Below, one piece after another: positions 53,216 to 62,571 of a stretch of DNA of 64,000 bases. The stretch lies in NCBI RefSeq assembly GCF_001419985.1, contig NZ_LJAL01000007.1, positions 1 through 64,000 of the forward strand, read 5' to 3'. Made by a program: the position numbers and the translations under genes. A model generated the notes under the pieces. That model saw only the letters and a program-made list of their open reading frames with translations. It did not search any database and was not told where the DNA came from. The DNA comes from Loktanella sp. 5RATIMAR09. Lineage in GTDB: Bacteria > Pseudomonadota > Alphaproteobacteria > Rhodobacterales > Rhodobacteraceae. The number at the start of each line of letters is the position of its first letter. Positions within the stretch are counted from its first letter, which is position 1.

Positions 53216-53674
53216 ATGAGTAATCTGGACCGCTCTTTTTGGACGGGCCGCGAGGTCCGTTCGCTTGATCCGACTGCAATCGCGCAGGTCGGCGCGCTAT
53301 GTTTGCGCGATGGAAAAGACGGCAAAGACGTACTCTTGGTGAAATCCTCGCGTGGGCGCTGGATCGTGCCAAAGGGCTGGCCGATGGATGGCCACACTGA
53401 CGCCGAAACCGCCAAGATCGAAGCCTGGGAAGAGGCGGGTTTACGCAAAGGCAAGGTCAGCAAAGCCCCGATTGGCGGCTATGTGACCGAGAAACGCTTT
53501 GACGACGGACGTGTCGTGCCCTGCCATGTCAGTGTCTACCGGATCGACGTAAAAGCGATGACCAAAACCTACCCCGAAGCGGGCCTGCGCAAGCGTAAAT
53601 GGATGCCGCTGAAAAAGGCGATCAGGAAGGTCGATGACGTGGGTTTGCGGGCGTTCTTGGGCACGTTGAGATAG
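53216..53674 (+). CDS. NUDIX hydrolase
   Basis: This 152-residue protein has a NUDIX box GWPMDGHTDAETAKIEAWEEAG with the REVEE-type residues mostly conserved (EAWEEAG; R replaced by E/I context). It resembles the DIPP-like, MutT-type hydrolases of alphaproteobacteria. The substrate, a nucleoside diphosphate linked to some group or an inositol-type pyrophosphate, is not known. It is convergent with gcrA. Confidence 0.85.
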   Translation: MSNLDRSFWTGREVRSLDPTAIAQVGALCLRDGKDGKDVLLVKSSRGRWIVPKGWPMDGHTDAETAKIEAWEEAGLRKGKVSKAPIGGYVTEKRFDDGRVVPCHVSVYRIDVKAMTKTYPEAGLRKRKWMPLKKAIRKVDDVGLRAFLGTLR

Positions 53675-53765
53675 GCCGTGTCTGCTGGTTGCACCGTTGG
53701 CCGCAACACCGCATAACGCACATCCTCTTATTCTTCATGCAAATGCGCTGCGCAAAACGCAAAAA

Positions 53766-53784
53766 GCCGCCCTTGAGGGGCGGC
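53766..53784 (-). terminator. terminator of gcrA
   Basis: GCCGCCC and GGGCGGC make a 7-bp stem with a 5-nt loop; on the minus strand it is followed by TTTTTGCG. It lies about 45 bp past the gcrA stop codon. Confidence 0.75.
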
Positions 53785-53829
53785 CTGTGCGGCAGGGGCG
53801 GACCGTGATCCACCTGACCTGACAATAGG

Positions 53830-54438
53830 TTAGCGGCGACGGTCGCGGCGCGAGGACATGGGCTGGAACGCCACGCCAACGTGGGCTTCGCAATAGGGTT
53901 TGCCTTGCTGCACGGCCAGCCCGCAGAACCAGAAATCATCGGTGGCGGGGTCGCCAACCGGCCATTTGCAGGTTTTTTCCGTCAGTTCCATCAAGGTCAG
54001 CTTCTTGGCCGTCTTTTCAATTTCGCTGACTTTGGCCAGTGCTTCGGGGCTGATTTCATTAGCCGATGGCTGTGGCGGTAAAGGTTGACCCGCCGGAATG
54101 ATCGCGCGACGCGCGGCAGAAATCGGAATGCCGTTCTCGTCAAGCTCGGGCTCTTCCTTGGGCGGCGTCGAAGCGGGCGCAGCCTTGGGCTTGGGTGCTG
54201 CTGCGGGTTTAGCCGCAGGTTTGGCCGCAGCGGCAGGCGCTGCCGCCGGTTTTTCCTTGGGCGCAGCCTTGGCAGGCGCCCCGGCCGAGCCTGCCCTGTT
54301 GGACAATCCCAAACGATGCACTTTCCCGATAACTGCATTGCGGGTGACCCCGCCCAGTTCTTTGGCGATCTGGCTTGCGGACTGGCCTTCGCCCCACATC
54401 TTCTTGAGCGTCTCAACGCGCTCGTCTGTCCAGGACAT
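53830..54438 (-). CDS. gcrA: GcrA-family cell cycle regulator
   Basis: This 202-residue DNA-binding protein begins with the conserved MSWTDERVETLKKMWGEGQSASQIAKELGG helix-turn-helix region (split here at residues 1-30) and ends with a conserved small domain (TCKWPVGDPATDDFWFCGL...PYCEAHVGVAFQP) with three cysteines. An Ala/Pro/Lys-rich linker (about 50-100) separates the domains. In Caulobacter GcrA works with sigma-70 and reads CcrM methylation (GANTC). It is a marker of alphaproteobacteria. Confidence 0.95.
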   Translation of the reverse strand: MSWTDERVETLKKMWGEGQSASQIAKELGGVTRNAVIGKVHRLGLSNRAGSAGAPAKAAPKEKPAAAPAAAAKPAAKPAAAPKPKAAPASTPPKEEPELDENGIPISAARRAIIPAGQPLPPQPSANEISPEALAKVSEIEKTAKKLTLMELTEKTCKWPVGDPATDDFWFCGLAVQQGKPYCEAHVGVAFQPMSSRRDRRR

Positions 54439-54641
54439 ATCTGTTCCTTTGGTTTTTCGGCAAGGATCCGTGGTGCACGGATCGGGCCTTCTTCGTCAAG
54501 TTGACTTCATATTAAACACTGCGGCAGGTGATGTGAAGGCAGTGGAGTGCCTTTTCGTGATGTTATAACCAGCTACACCCGCCAAGGGCTGGCCATCCGC
54601 GCGAAAACGACTATGTCAGGGGGCTGCAAAGGAAGACTGTA

Positions 54642-55445
54642 ATGCAAGATATGAACCAGATGGGTGTGCGGCGCTTCGGGCGCGTGAATTGGCTGGGAAC
54701 CTGGACTTTGGTCCGTCGTGAAGTCAGCCGGTTCATGAATGTCTGGTCGCAGACTGTCATGGCCCCTTTAATCAATGCGGGCCTGTTCCTGCTGATTTTC
54801 ACCATCGCGATCGGGTCACAACGTGGCGATGTGATGGGGGTCCCGTTCATGGTGTTTCTCGCACCCGGCATTCTGACCATGACGGTCATCCAGAATGCGT
54901 TTGCCAACACCTCCTCCAGCCTTGCCTCTGCCAAAGTGCAGGGCAATATCGTCGACACGCTCATGCCGCCTTTGTCAGCCGGAGAGTTGGTGACAGGCTA
55001 CATCGGCGGTGCGGTGGCGCGCGGTGGTTTGGTCGCGATTGTGATTGCTGCGGGATCGGCCCTATTTTTGGGCGTGGGGATGCAGTCACCGCTCTGGGTT
55101 ATCGTCTTCGTGCTGCTCGGGTCCGTCCTGATGGGCGCTCTTGGGATGATTGCGGGAATTTTTGCCAATAAATTTGACCAGCTTTCTGCGATTTCCAACT
55201 TTCTGATCACGCCTTTGGCGTTTCTGTCGGGCACCTTCTATTCGATCGAGGCGCTGCCGCCATTCATGCAAACCCTCAGCCATGCAAACCCGTTCTTTTA
55301 TATCATCGACGGGGTACGCTTTGGGATGATCGGGGTCAGCGACAGCAGCCCTTGGGTGGGGCTTGTGGTCGTGGCGGCGGCTTGTGTCGTGGTTTTGGGT
55401 GTTTGTGTGCGCTGGATGCACACGGGCTACCGGCTCAAAGCCTAA
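54642..55445 (+). CDS. ABC-2 type transporter permease
   Basis: This 267-residue membrane protein has six hydrophobic segments and the ABC-2 motif NFLITPLAFLSGTFYSIEALPP (about 185-206), like YadH-type exporters. No ATPase gene is adjacent, so the nucleotide-binding partner must be encoded elsewhere. The ATG has an AAAGGAAG site. The stop codon region overlaps the stop of the convergent small membrane protein. The exported substrate is unknown. Confidence 0.87.
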   Translation: MQDMNQMGVRRFGRVNWLGTWTLVRREVSRFMNVWSQTVMAPLINAGLFLLIFTIAIGSQRGDVMGVPFMVFLAPGILTMTVIQNAFANTSSSLASAKVQGNIVDTLMPPLSAGELVTGYIGGAVARGGLVAIVIAAGSALFLGVGMQSPLWVIVFVLLGSVLMGALGMIAGIFANKFDQLSAISNFLITPLAFLSGTFYSIEALPPFMQTLSHANPFFYIIDGVRFGMIGVSDSSPWVGLVVVAAACVVVLGVCVRWMHTGYRLKA

Positions 55446-55864
55446 GCGACATCGCGCACGGGGACGCCCCGCTCTGCCAGTACGGCGATCAACGTATCGG
55501 TGTCGGGCAGATCGCCCGAGAAGATATCCTCGATAGTGCCGTTGCGATAAACAATCGCAACTTCGGGATCCAGACCTGCCTCGCTGACACGCAGGTAGGC
55601 AATATCATCAAGCGGGATCGGCCGCGGGTCACGCCATGCAGCAAGGGTCAGATGGTCTGCATCTATCCGCACACCAGAGATAGGTTGCGGGAGCAGCATC
55701 CATGCAATCAACACCGCCCCGATGATCCATGCAAGAGCCTCCAATTGCGTGGCTTCAAAGTAGATGATCGCGACAATCAACAAAACCATCCCGAGGAAGG
55801 CAAGCCAGATAGGTCCCTTGCTCGGTGCGCGGCGGTACTCGTAAACATCACTCATTTTTTTCAT
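55442..55864 (-). CDS. small membrane protein of unknown function
   Basis: This 140-residue protein has two membrane segments (about 19-36 and 43-60) followed by a short soluble domain that looks like a PH-like fold (ISGVRIDADHLTLAAWRDPRPIPLDDIAYLRV). No named family is assigned. Two ATG codons three residues apart (55864, 55855) are possible starts; the second is MSDVYEY. Its 3' end overlaps the convergent ABC-2 permease gene by 4 nt. Confidence 0.7.
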   Translation of the reverse strand: MKKMSDVYEYRRAPSKGPIWLAFLGMVLLIVAIIYFEATQLEALAWIIGAVLIAWMLLPQPISGVRIDADHLTLAAWRDPRPIPLDDIAYLRVSEAGLDPEVAIVYRNGTIEDIFSGDLPDTDTLIAVLAERGVPVRDVA

Positions 55865-55916
55865 CTACCCCTAGAAGATGGCCCTATTTTGCCTAAGGTA
55901 AAGGGGTATCGCACGT

Positions 55917-56801
55917 TTAGCGTACAAAGCGGACCCGCCGTTCGCGCCACGCCAGAAGCGATGCCCCGCTCAGGATAATAAGCGCGCCGAGGACGCTTAT
56001 CCAGTCAGGCCAGACATCGAACAGCAACAGATCATAAAGACCGGCAAAAATCAGCGTGACATAGCTGAAAGGTGTGATGAAGCTCGCGTCTGCACGCGCC
56101 ATGGCGTTGACAAAACACGCCTGTGCGGTGGCCATCAACACCCCCAAGGCGGCCAGCGCGCCCCATTGTGCGGCTGTTGGCGGCACCCAGACGGGCAGAA
56201 CGGCCAGTGTCGCGATGCATAGCCCGATGGCATTATTGATCAGCAAGATCTGGAACCCCGGTTCGCGATTGGCCAGTTTCTTGATGAATATCAGCTCCAT
56301 CCCCATCAAAAGTGCGGCCCCCAGCGCCAGCAGACCGGCCAGTTGAAAGCTTTCCGGTCCGGGCCTGAGCAAGATCAGCGCACCAAACAACGCGGTACCG
56401 GCAGCACCCCAGCGCCACGGCCCCACCCGTTCGCCCAGCAGCGGAATAGCCAGCAGCATACCGAACACGGGGTTGAGAAAGCTGATCGCCGTGGCGTCCG
56501 ACAGCGGAATGAAGGCCACAGCGGAAAACATGAAAGTCACACCACCCCAGCCAAAGAGCGTCCGGCCAAAGTGTAATTTCAGGTTCGGCTGCGCGATCTT
56601 GGGGCGCAACAGGGCGGCCACACTGGCAATCGCGATAAATGCAAACAAGAAGCGGCCATGGCTGATTTGCAAAGGGTGCAATGGCGGGCCAAGCGTGTCA
56701 GTGCCCAAGGACTTTGCCATCACCATTGTTGCCGCAATAAACGCGGTTGCCGTCATCATGAAGGCAATAGCAAGAGGCGGGTTGGGGGCACGCAGGGTCA
56801 T
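55917..56801 (-). CDS. DMT family (EamA) transporter
   Basis: This 294-residue membrane protein has ten hydrophobic segments in two EamA repeats, with features such as FGWGGVTFMFSAVAFIPLSDATAISFLNP split between residues 75 and 110 and ADASFITPFSYVTLIFAGLYD in the second half. These are S-adenosylmethionine- or amino-acid-type exporters or importers; the substrate is unknown. The start at ATG 56801 fits the family; the frame to 56837 adds a polar stretch. It is divergent from argD. Confidence 0.88.
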   Translation of the reverse strand: MTLRAPNPPLAIAFMMTATAFIAATMVMAKSLGTDTLGPPLHPLQISHGRFLFAFIAIASVAALLRPKIAQPNLKLHFGRTLFGWGGVTFMFSAVAFIPLSDATAISFLNPVFGMLLAIPLLGERVGPWRWGAAGTALFGALILLRPGPESFQLAGLLALGAALLMGMELIFIKKLANREPGFQILLINNAIGLCIATLAVLPVWVPPTAAQWGALAALGVLMATAQACFVNAMARADASFITPFSYVTLIFAGLYDLLLFDVWPDWISVLGALIILSGASLLAWRERRVRFVR

Positions 56802-57057
56802 GTCCCGCTCATTGGACCTGTTCGCACAAGCGCGCAAGACAGATTGTTATGCCGCGACAGACAGCGCCGGTTTTTGCAGCTTCCCTTGGAGCAGAAACGG
56901 CGCTACACATTGCGCATGATGAACCGTGCAACATTCGAGACCCGACGCCGACGCTAACCTGCGCCGCCCTTTGCCACGTCCATCGTAAATCCCTAACATT
57001 ATTGACAGCCCTCGCTTGGTCCTGCACCAATCGGGCTTACCTTCAAGGAAGATCGCC

Positions 57058-58239
57058 ATGATCCCATCTATTCTGCCGACCTACTCACGTGCACCGCTGA
57101 CCTTCGTTTCCGGCGAAGGATCTTGGTTAACCGAGGCAGACGGGCGACGCTTTCTTGATCTGGGCGCTGGCATTGCGGTGAATGCGCTGGGCCATGCCCA
57201 CCCTGCCTTGGTAGAGGCGCTGACCACGCAGGCGAATGCGCTGTGGCATGTCTCGAACCTCTATAACATTCCCGCCCAGCAGAAGCTGGCCGATGCGCTG
57301 GTGGCGCAGACCTTTGCGGATACGGTGTTCTTTACGAACTCGGGGACCGAGGCCTGTGAACTCGCGGTCAAGATGGCGCGCAAATACTGGTATGACAAAG
57401 GCCAGCCCGAACGAACCGAGATCATCACCTTCACGGGGTCTTTCCATGGACGCTCCAGTGCGGGGATTGCGGCGGCAGGGTCCGAAAAGATGGTCAAAGG
57501 CTTCGGCCCGCTGCTACCCGGATTTACCCATCTGGAATTTGGCGATCACGACGCCTTGAACGCCGCTATCTCGGATGAAATCGCAGCGATCCTTGTCGAG
57601 CCTGTGCAGGGCGAAGGAGGTATCCGCCCCTTGCCGGATGTCTGCCTGAAAGGATTGCGCGATCTGTGCGACCAGCACGGCATCCTGTTGATCTTTGATG
57701 AGGTGCAATGTGGCATGGGCCGGACCGGTAAACTCTTTGCGCATGAAAGGGCAGGGATCACCCCTGACATCATGATGGTAGCCAAGGGCATTGGCGGCGG
57801 TTTTCCCCTTGGGGCGGTGCTGGCTACGGAAAACGCAGCCTCTGGCATGACCGCAGGCACCCATGGGTCAACCTATGGCGGCAACCCTCTGGCCTGTGCT
57901 GTGGGTGCCAAAGTGATGGAGATCGTGGGTGACGACGCGTTTCTGACCGAGGTAAACCGCAAGGCAGGGATGATGCGCCAGAAACTGGAAGGGCTGGTCG
58001 CGGCGCATCCGGATGTGTTTGAGGCGGTGCGCGGATCGGGCCTGATGCTGGGTCTGAAATGCAAGGCCACCAACAGTGATGTTGTGGCGGCGGGCTTTGC
58101 CCAAGGTGTGCTGACGGTGCCTGCGGCCGACAATGTCGTGCGCCTGCTGCCTGCGCTGAACATCACCGATGCGGATATCGCGCTGGCGGTTGAAAAGCTT
58201 GATGCTGCGGCATCCCATGTAAAGGAGGCCAATGCGTAA
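57058..58239 (+). CDS. argD: acetylornithine aminotransferase
   Basis: This 393-residue PLP enzyme of class III aminotransferases converts N-acetylglutamate semialdehyde to N-acetylornithine in arginine synthesis. Motifs include FTNSGTEACELAVKMAR (about 95-111), the LIFDEVQCGMGRTGKLFA stretch (about 211-228) and the PLP lysine in MMVAKGIGGGFPLGA (about 242). The ATG at 57058 has an AAGGAAG site. It is followed by overlapping GNAT and argF genes. N-succinyldiaminopimelate aminotransferase activity is also possible. Confidence 0.93.
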   Translation: MIPSILPTYSRAPLTFVSGEGSWLTEADGRRFLDLGAGIAVNALGHAHPALVEALTTQANALWHVSNLYNIPAQQKLADALVAQTFADTVFFTNSGTEACELAVKMARKYWYDKGQPERTEIITFTGSFHGRSSAGIAAAGSEKMVKGFGPLLPGFTHLEFGDHDALNAAISDEIAAILVEPVQGEGGIRPLPDVCLKGLRDLCDQHGILLIFDEVQCGMGRTGKLFAHERAGITPDIMMVAKGIGGGFPLGAVLATENAASGMTAGTHGSTYGGNPLACAVGAKVMEIVGDDAFLTEVNRKAGMMRQKLEGLVAAHPDVFEAVRGSGLMLGLKCKATNSDVVAAGFAQGVLTVPAADNVVRLLPALNITDADIALAVEKLDAAASHVKEANA

Positions 58240-58714
58240 TTACACGTTCCGCCCTCTGACCGAGGCAGACCTGCCTTTGATGCGCCGTTGGTTACAGGCG
58301 GCGCATGTGAAGGTCTGGTGGCCCGATGCGGACAAGCAAATTGCGCTGATGGAAAAAGACATGGACAATGCCGCGATTGACATGCGGGTGGTCAGCCTGA
58401 TCAACCACCCCTTTGCCTATATCCACGACCATGATGCGCGCGCCTTTCCCTTGCCGCAATATGCGGACCTGCCGCATGGGGCGCGGGTGATGGCGACGTT
58501 TGTGGGGGACAATGACTTTATGGGCCAAGGCCATTCGGTGGGCTACATTGATGCGCATGTGCGCACCCTGCGCGTCAAATATCCCATGGTTGCCGCTGGC
58601 GTGGGCACGACTGACACCCGCACCCTTTCGATCTACAGGCAGGCCGGTTTCATGAACCGCAGGCTGGCCACGACAGGCGAGGGACGCCTTGTGCAGGTAA
58701 TGACACATCTCTGA
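58232..58714 (+). CDS. GNAT acetyltransferase between argD and argF
   Basis: This 160-residue protein is of the GNAT superfamily, similar to AAC(6')-type and siderophore-related acetyltransferases. It begins YTFRPLTEADLPLMRRWL and has the pattern GVGTTDTRTLSIYRQAGF near the C-terminus, where acetyl-CoA contacts are expected. The start overlaps the argD stop by 8 nt, and argF begins 38 nt after its end, so it is part of the operon. The acceptor substrate is unknown. Confidence 0.8.
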   Translation: MRNYTFRPLTEADLPLMRRWLQAAHVKVWWPDADKQIALMEKDMDNAAIDMRVVSLINHPFAYIHDHDARAFPLPQYADLPHGARVMATFVGDNDFMGQGHSVGYIDAHVRTLRVKYPMVAAGVGTTDTRTLSIYRQAGFMNRRLATTGEGRLVQVMTHL

Positions 58715-58752
58715 AATGACTGGCCGGACATGGCCCAACAAAAGCGAAATAC

Positions 58753-59658
58753 ATGACCCATTTTCTTGATATCCATACGACCCCTTCTGATGCGCTGCGC
58801 AACATCATCGACAATGCAAAAGCAATGAAGACCGCACGCGCCGGTCTGCCCAAGGGCACGCCGGATGCGGATCAGCCGCTGGCGGGGCATATGGTGGCAC
58901 TGATCTTTGAAAAGCCCTCAACCCGGACCCGCGTGTCCTTTGACGTGGGTGTGCGGCAGATGGGCGGGCAGACCATGGTGCTGTCAGGTGCTGACATGCA
59001 GCTGGGCCATGGCGAGACGATTGCGGATACCGCACGCGTGCTGTCGCGTTATGTGGACCTGATCATGATCCGTACATTTGAGGAACAGACCCTGCTGGAC
59101 ATGGCCGAATATGCCACGGTGCCGGTGATCAACGGTCTGACCAACCGCACGCACCCTTGTCAGATCATGGCCGATATCCTGACGTTCGAGGAACATAACG
59201 GCCCGATCAAGGGCAAAAAGGTGGTCTGGTCCGGCGATGGCAACAACGTCTTTGCCAGCTTTGCACATGCCGCCAAACAGTTCGAATTCGATCTGGTGTT
59301 CACCGGCCCCCCCCCGCTTGACCCAGAACCGGCGCTTGAGGGGCTTTATACCACGGTGCGTGACCCCAATGAGGCGGTGCAGGGTGCCGATCTGGTGGTC
59401 ACGGACACCTGGGTCAGCATGCATGACCCGCAATCAGCCCGCGAACGGAGGCACAACCAATTGCGCGGCTATCAGGTGAATGATGCGCTGATGGCCAAGG
59501 CCAAGGATAACGCGCTTTTCATGCACTGCCTGCCCGCCCACCGTGATGACGAAGCAACAAGCAGCGTGATGGACGGCCCCCATTCGGTCATCTTTGACGA
59601 GGCCGAGAACAGGCTGCACGCGCAAAAGGCGATCATGCGGCATTGTCTGGGGGTCTGA
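58753..59658 (+). CDS. argF: ornithine carbamoyltransferase
   Basis: This 301-residue enzyme makes citrulline from ornithine and carbamoyl phosphate. Motifs are [12 protein letters not shown] (about 54-65, carbamoyl phosphate binding), [14 protein letters not shown] (about 131-144) and the ornithine loop [14 protein letters not shown] (about 256-269). Length is usual. It ends the argD-GNAT-argF unit. Confidence 0.96.
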   Translation: MTHFLDIHTTPSDALRNIIDNAKAMKTARAGLPKGTPDADQPLAGHMVALIFEKPSTRTRVSFDVGVRQMGGQTMVLSGADMQLGHGETIADTARVLSRYVDLIMIRTFEEQTLLDMAEYATVPVINGLTNRTHPCQIMADILTFEEHNGPIKGKKVVWSGDGNNVFASFAHAAKQFEFDLVFTGPPPLDPEPALEGLYTTVRDPNEAVQGADLVVTDTWVSMHDPQSARERRHNQLRGYQVNDALMAKAKDNALFMHCLPAHRDDEATSSVMDGPHSVIFDEAENRLHAQKAIMRHCLGV

Positions 59659-59971
59659 AGGTCCGGCCGATGACCAGACCGCGGCGACCGTGCGCAAAGC
59701 TGCGGGGCCATACGGCCGACAGAGCGCATGCAACCGCCGGCTTGATCCGTTGGGGCAGTTTGTTGTGGCTACCTTGGATCGTCTGGTCGTGCAGACGTGC
59801 CAACAGGGGTCTTGTGTCGCGCTCGGCGAGATAGATCGCGCTGCTGGTGCGGGCGATTGATGCGCGCTCGGTTGCTGCCTTCACGGGGACAGGCGCGGAA
59901 AACGCCTGCGGCATCTTTGGCTTGAGGCATAGGTCAACACCCCCATTCCCAACACCCCCGCCCCGCGCTAT
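59659..59971. other. argF-rimO gap with a doubtful minus-strand frame
   Basis: About 310 bp with no confident gene. On the minus strand an ATG at 59914 opens a 93-codon frame to 59633 (PQAFSAPVPVKAATERAS...), basic and without a ribosome binding site; it overlaps the argF end. In some Rhodobacterales the chaperone gene hslO lies near argF, but no trace of it was recognised. Confidence 0.35.
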
Positions 59972-61384
59972 ATGCGGCCCATGACACAGAACCCGCCAAA
60001 CCTCCGCCCCGACCTCGCCCCCAAAGCGCGCCTTACCGACGCCCCCCGTGCGGGCCAGCCGACAATCGGCATGGTCAGCCTTGGCTGTCCTAAAGCATTG
60101 GTCGATAGTGAACGCATTCTCACCCGCCTGCGCGCCGAAGGCTACGCCATCAGCCCCGACTATGCGGGGGCCGAGGCGGTGATCGTGAACACCTGCGGGT
60201 TCCTCGACAGCGCCAAGGCCGAAAGCCTTGATGCAATTGGCGAGGCGCTCAAGGAAAACGGCAAGGTCATCGTCACCGGATGTCTGGGGGCGGACCCCGA
60301 TTACATCCGCGAACACCATCCGCAAATTCTGGCGGTCACCGGCCCACATCAATACGAACAGGTGCTGGATGCGGTGCATGGCGTGGTGCCCCCCGCGCCC
60401 GACCCGTTCATCGACCTGCTGCCTGCCTCCGGTGTCAGCCTGACACCCCGCCACTACAGCTATCTGAAGATTTCCGAAGGCTGTAACCACAAATGCAAGT
60501 TCTGTATCATCCCAGACATGCGCGGCCGGCTGGCATCGCGGCCGGCGCACGCGGTTCTGCGCGAGGCGGAGAAGCTGGTCGAGGCGGGCGTCAAAGAGCT
60601 GCTGGTCATCTCACAGGACACATCGGCCTACGGGCTGGACCGCAAATACGATCTGAACCCGTGGAAAGACGGCGAGGTGCGCAGCCATATCACCGACCTG
60701 ACCCGCGATTTAGGGCAACTGGGGGCATGGGTGCGCCTGCACTACGTCTACCCCTACCCCCACGTGCGCGACCTGATCCCGATCATGGCGGACCCGTCAA
60801 ACGGCGTGCTGCCTTACCTCGATATCCCCTTCCAGCACAGCCACCCCGACGTATTGCGGCGCATGGCCCGCCCTGCGGCAGGGGCAAAAACGCTCGACGA
60901 GATCGCCGCATGGCGCAGCATTTGCCCTGACATTACCCTGCGGTCCACTTTCATCGTCGGCTACCCCGGCGAGACCGAGGAAGAATTCCAGCACCTGCTG
61001 GACTGGCTGGACGAGGCGCAACTCGACCGCGTGGGCTGCTTCCAATACGAAAACGTGGCCGGTGCGCGGTCCAACGCCCTGCCCGACCATGTGGCGTCCG
61101 AGGTCAAACAGGACCGCTGGGACAGGTTCATGGAAAAGGCGCAGGCGATTTCCGCCGCGAAACTGGAGGCCAAAGTCGGCCGCACGCTCGAAGTGATCGT
61201 GGACGACATCGACGAAGACGGCATCGCAACCTGCCGGACATGGGCCGACGCGCCAGAGATCGACGGGAATTTGTTTATTGATGAAGGGGCTGAGGGGTTG
61301 GCCGTGGGGGATGTAGTCAAGGTCGCGGTTGAGGAAGCGGGGGAGTATGATTTGTGGGGGAGAAATAAACAAAAGATCAGTTGA
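59972..61384 (+). CDS. rimO: ribosomal protein S12 methylthiotransferase
   Basis: This 470-residue radical-SAM enzyme adds a methylthio group to an aspartate of ribosomal protein S12. The N-terminal domain carries three cluster cysteines ([23 protein letters not shown]), the radical-SAM motif is [13 protein letters not shown] (about 169-181), and a TRAM domain ends the chain ([26 protein letters not shown]). Start may be 59972 or the ATG three codons later. The next gene begins directly after its stop codon. Confidence 0.95.
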   Translation: MRPMTQNPPNLRPDLAPKARLTDAPRAGQPTIGMVSLGCPKALVDSERILTRLRAEGYAISPDYAGAEAVIVNTCGFLDSAKAESLDAIGEALKENGKVIVTGCLGADPDYIREHHPQILAVTGPHQYEQVLDAVHGVVPPAPDPFIDLLPASGVSLTPRHYSYLKISEGCNHKCKFCIIPDMRGRLASRPAHAVLREAEKLVEAGVKELLVISQDTSAYGLDRKYDLNPWKDGEVRSHITDLTRDLGQLGAWVRLHYVYPYPHVRDLIPIMADPSNGVLPYLDIPFQHSHPDVLRRMARPAAGAKTLDEIAAWRSICPDITLRSTFIVGYPGETEEEFQHLLDWLDEAQLDRVGCFQYENVAGARSNALPDHVASEVKQDRWDRFMEKAQAISAAKLEAKVGRTLEVIVDDIDEDGIATCRTWADAPEIDGNLFIDEGAEGLAVGDVVKVAVEEAGEYDLWGRNKQKIS

Positions 61385-62275
61385 GTGACAACTTCGCGCC
61401 TAGTGCTACCCCGATACCTAATTAACCATAACCTCTTCAGAGCATTTGACTCGTTTCTGGAAGACAACCAAACGCTTCCTGAAGTCATAGAGGTAGACTT
61501 CTCCCGAGTTATTCATATCAAACCGCCCAGTGTGGCTTTCTTGAGCAATATGACACATTGGTTCCGAAGCATGGGAAGCAGTGTCGATTTTCTAGGGTTG
61601 GACTTGGAAAATGAGGCCATCAAATACCTTGATGACTCGCTTTTCTTTGAACTTCACAATCAGGAGAAACTCAGCCCAGACAGCGCTTGTCGCGATACTA
61701 CGATTCCTGTTCGTCAACTTGCCCGTCGGGACAGTCATGGCTGGCTGGAGTACACTTTTCTGCCTTGGCTAATGGAAAAGACAGGGTTGACGAAAAATAG
61801 CCTCGCTGAGGTAAAAAGTTGTTTACAGGAAATTATCAACAATATCAGCGATCATACGGATTTTGAGGAGGGGTGTATCTTTGGCCAATGGTATCCGAAG
61901 ACTAAGAAAATTCTGATAACGGTTGCAGACTTTGGTGTTGGGATTCCCACGAATGTACGAAAGGTCTCACCAAGCCTCACCGATACCGAAAGCATCATCA
62001 AAGCAGCGGAAGATGGATTTTCTTCAAAGAGCCTACCTACCAACAGAGGCGCTGGGCTGTATCTGTTGTTGCTAAATATCGTCCAACGCTTTGAGGGCTC
62101 GGTGACAATAAGGTCGGGTCTTGGATATGCAACATTTGTTAATCAAGAAGGAAGTATATATGTTACTGAAGATATAGACTGTGGATACTGCGTGGGTACA
62201 ACAATAGATATCGCGCTGCAGACAGATAAAATACCTTACGAAGAGGATGATCAGGAGGAGGATCTAGAATGGTAA
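61385..62275 (+). CDS. GHKL ATPase with N-terminal STAS-like region
   Basis: This 296-residue soluble protein is markedly richer in A+T than its neighbours. Residues 30-75 (VIEVDFSRVIHIKPPSVAFL) resemble a STAS-like beta-alpha fold. The C-terminal half is a GHKL/HATPase_c domain like anti-sigma kinases: N-box QEIINNISDH (E149, N153), G1 ADFGVGIP (182-188), G2 NRGAGLYLL (220-228) and a final GTTIDIAL strand. The tail is strongly acidic (EEDDQEEDLEW). No receiver or H-box is present, so it is not a classical sensor kinase. The start is a GTG right behind the rimO stop codon. It overlaps the next gene by 7 nt. Confidence 0.8.
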   Translation: MTTSRLVLPRYLINHNLFRAFDSFLEDNQTLPEVIEVDFSRVIHIKPPSVAFLSNMTHWFRSMGSSVDFLGLDLENEAIKYLDDSLFFELHNQEKLSPDSACRDTTIPVRQLARRDSHGWLEYTFLPWLMEKTGLTKNSLAEVKSCLQEIINNISDHTDFEEGCIFGQWYPKTKKILITVADFGVGIPTNVRKVSPSLTDTESIIKAAEDGFSSKSLPTNRGAGLYLLLLNIVQRFEGSVTIRSGLGYATFVNQEGSIYVTEDIDCGYCVGTTIDIALQTDKIPYEEDDQEEDLEW

Positions 62276-62556
62276 TAAAGATACTGTCACTGGTTTCTTC
62301 TTGTGACACAAACCAACAAGGCGTTTGCGTAAAGCATGCGATACTTGATGCTCTTCGGCAGCAAGACATTGTATATATTGATTTTTCTGGCGTGACCAAC
62401 GTAACTTCTTCGTTTGTAAACTCAGCGCTTCTTGACCTGTCCCCACAACTGGACCTCGACACTATCAAGTCGCGGGTGAGGATAAAGCGCGTAAATCGTC
62501 AAATCGGCAATATGATCAAAGACCGCTTCACTTCCGAAGCCCGCTTACATTCTTGA
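62269..62556 (+). CDS. STAS-like DUF4325 protein
   Basis: This 95-residue protein has the pattern VYIDFSGVTNVTSSFVNSALLDL (about 35-57) followed by RVRIKRVNRQIGNMIKDRF, which I read as the STAS-like DUF4325 family. Such proteins often lie beside HATPase_c proteins, as here. The ATG overlaps the end of the GHKL gene, so the two are co-translated. The base composition is A+T-rich like its partner and unlike surrounding genes. A partner-switching or defence-related role is possible but unproven. Confidence 0.75.
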   Translation: MVIKILSLVSSCDTNQQGVCVKHAILDALRQQDIVYIDFSGVTNVTSSFVNSALLDLSPQLDLDTIKSRVRIKRVNRQIGNMIKDRFTSEARLHS

Positions 62557-62571
62557 CTGGGCTTGGAGTCC

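Noticed and set aside
52588..53463. 291-residue minus frame opposite hrpB
   Set aside because: Antisense to the conserved HrpB C-terminus and the NUDIX start; no signals.
59633..60550. 305-residue minus frame opposite rimO
   Set aside because: Most of it is antisense to the clear rimO gene; only the last 93 codons lie mainly in the gap and these lack a ribosome binding site.
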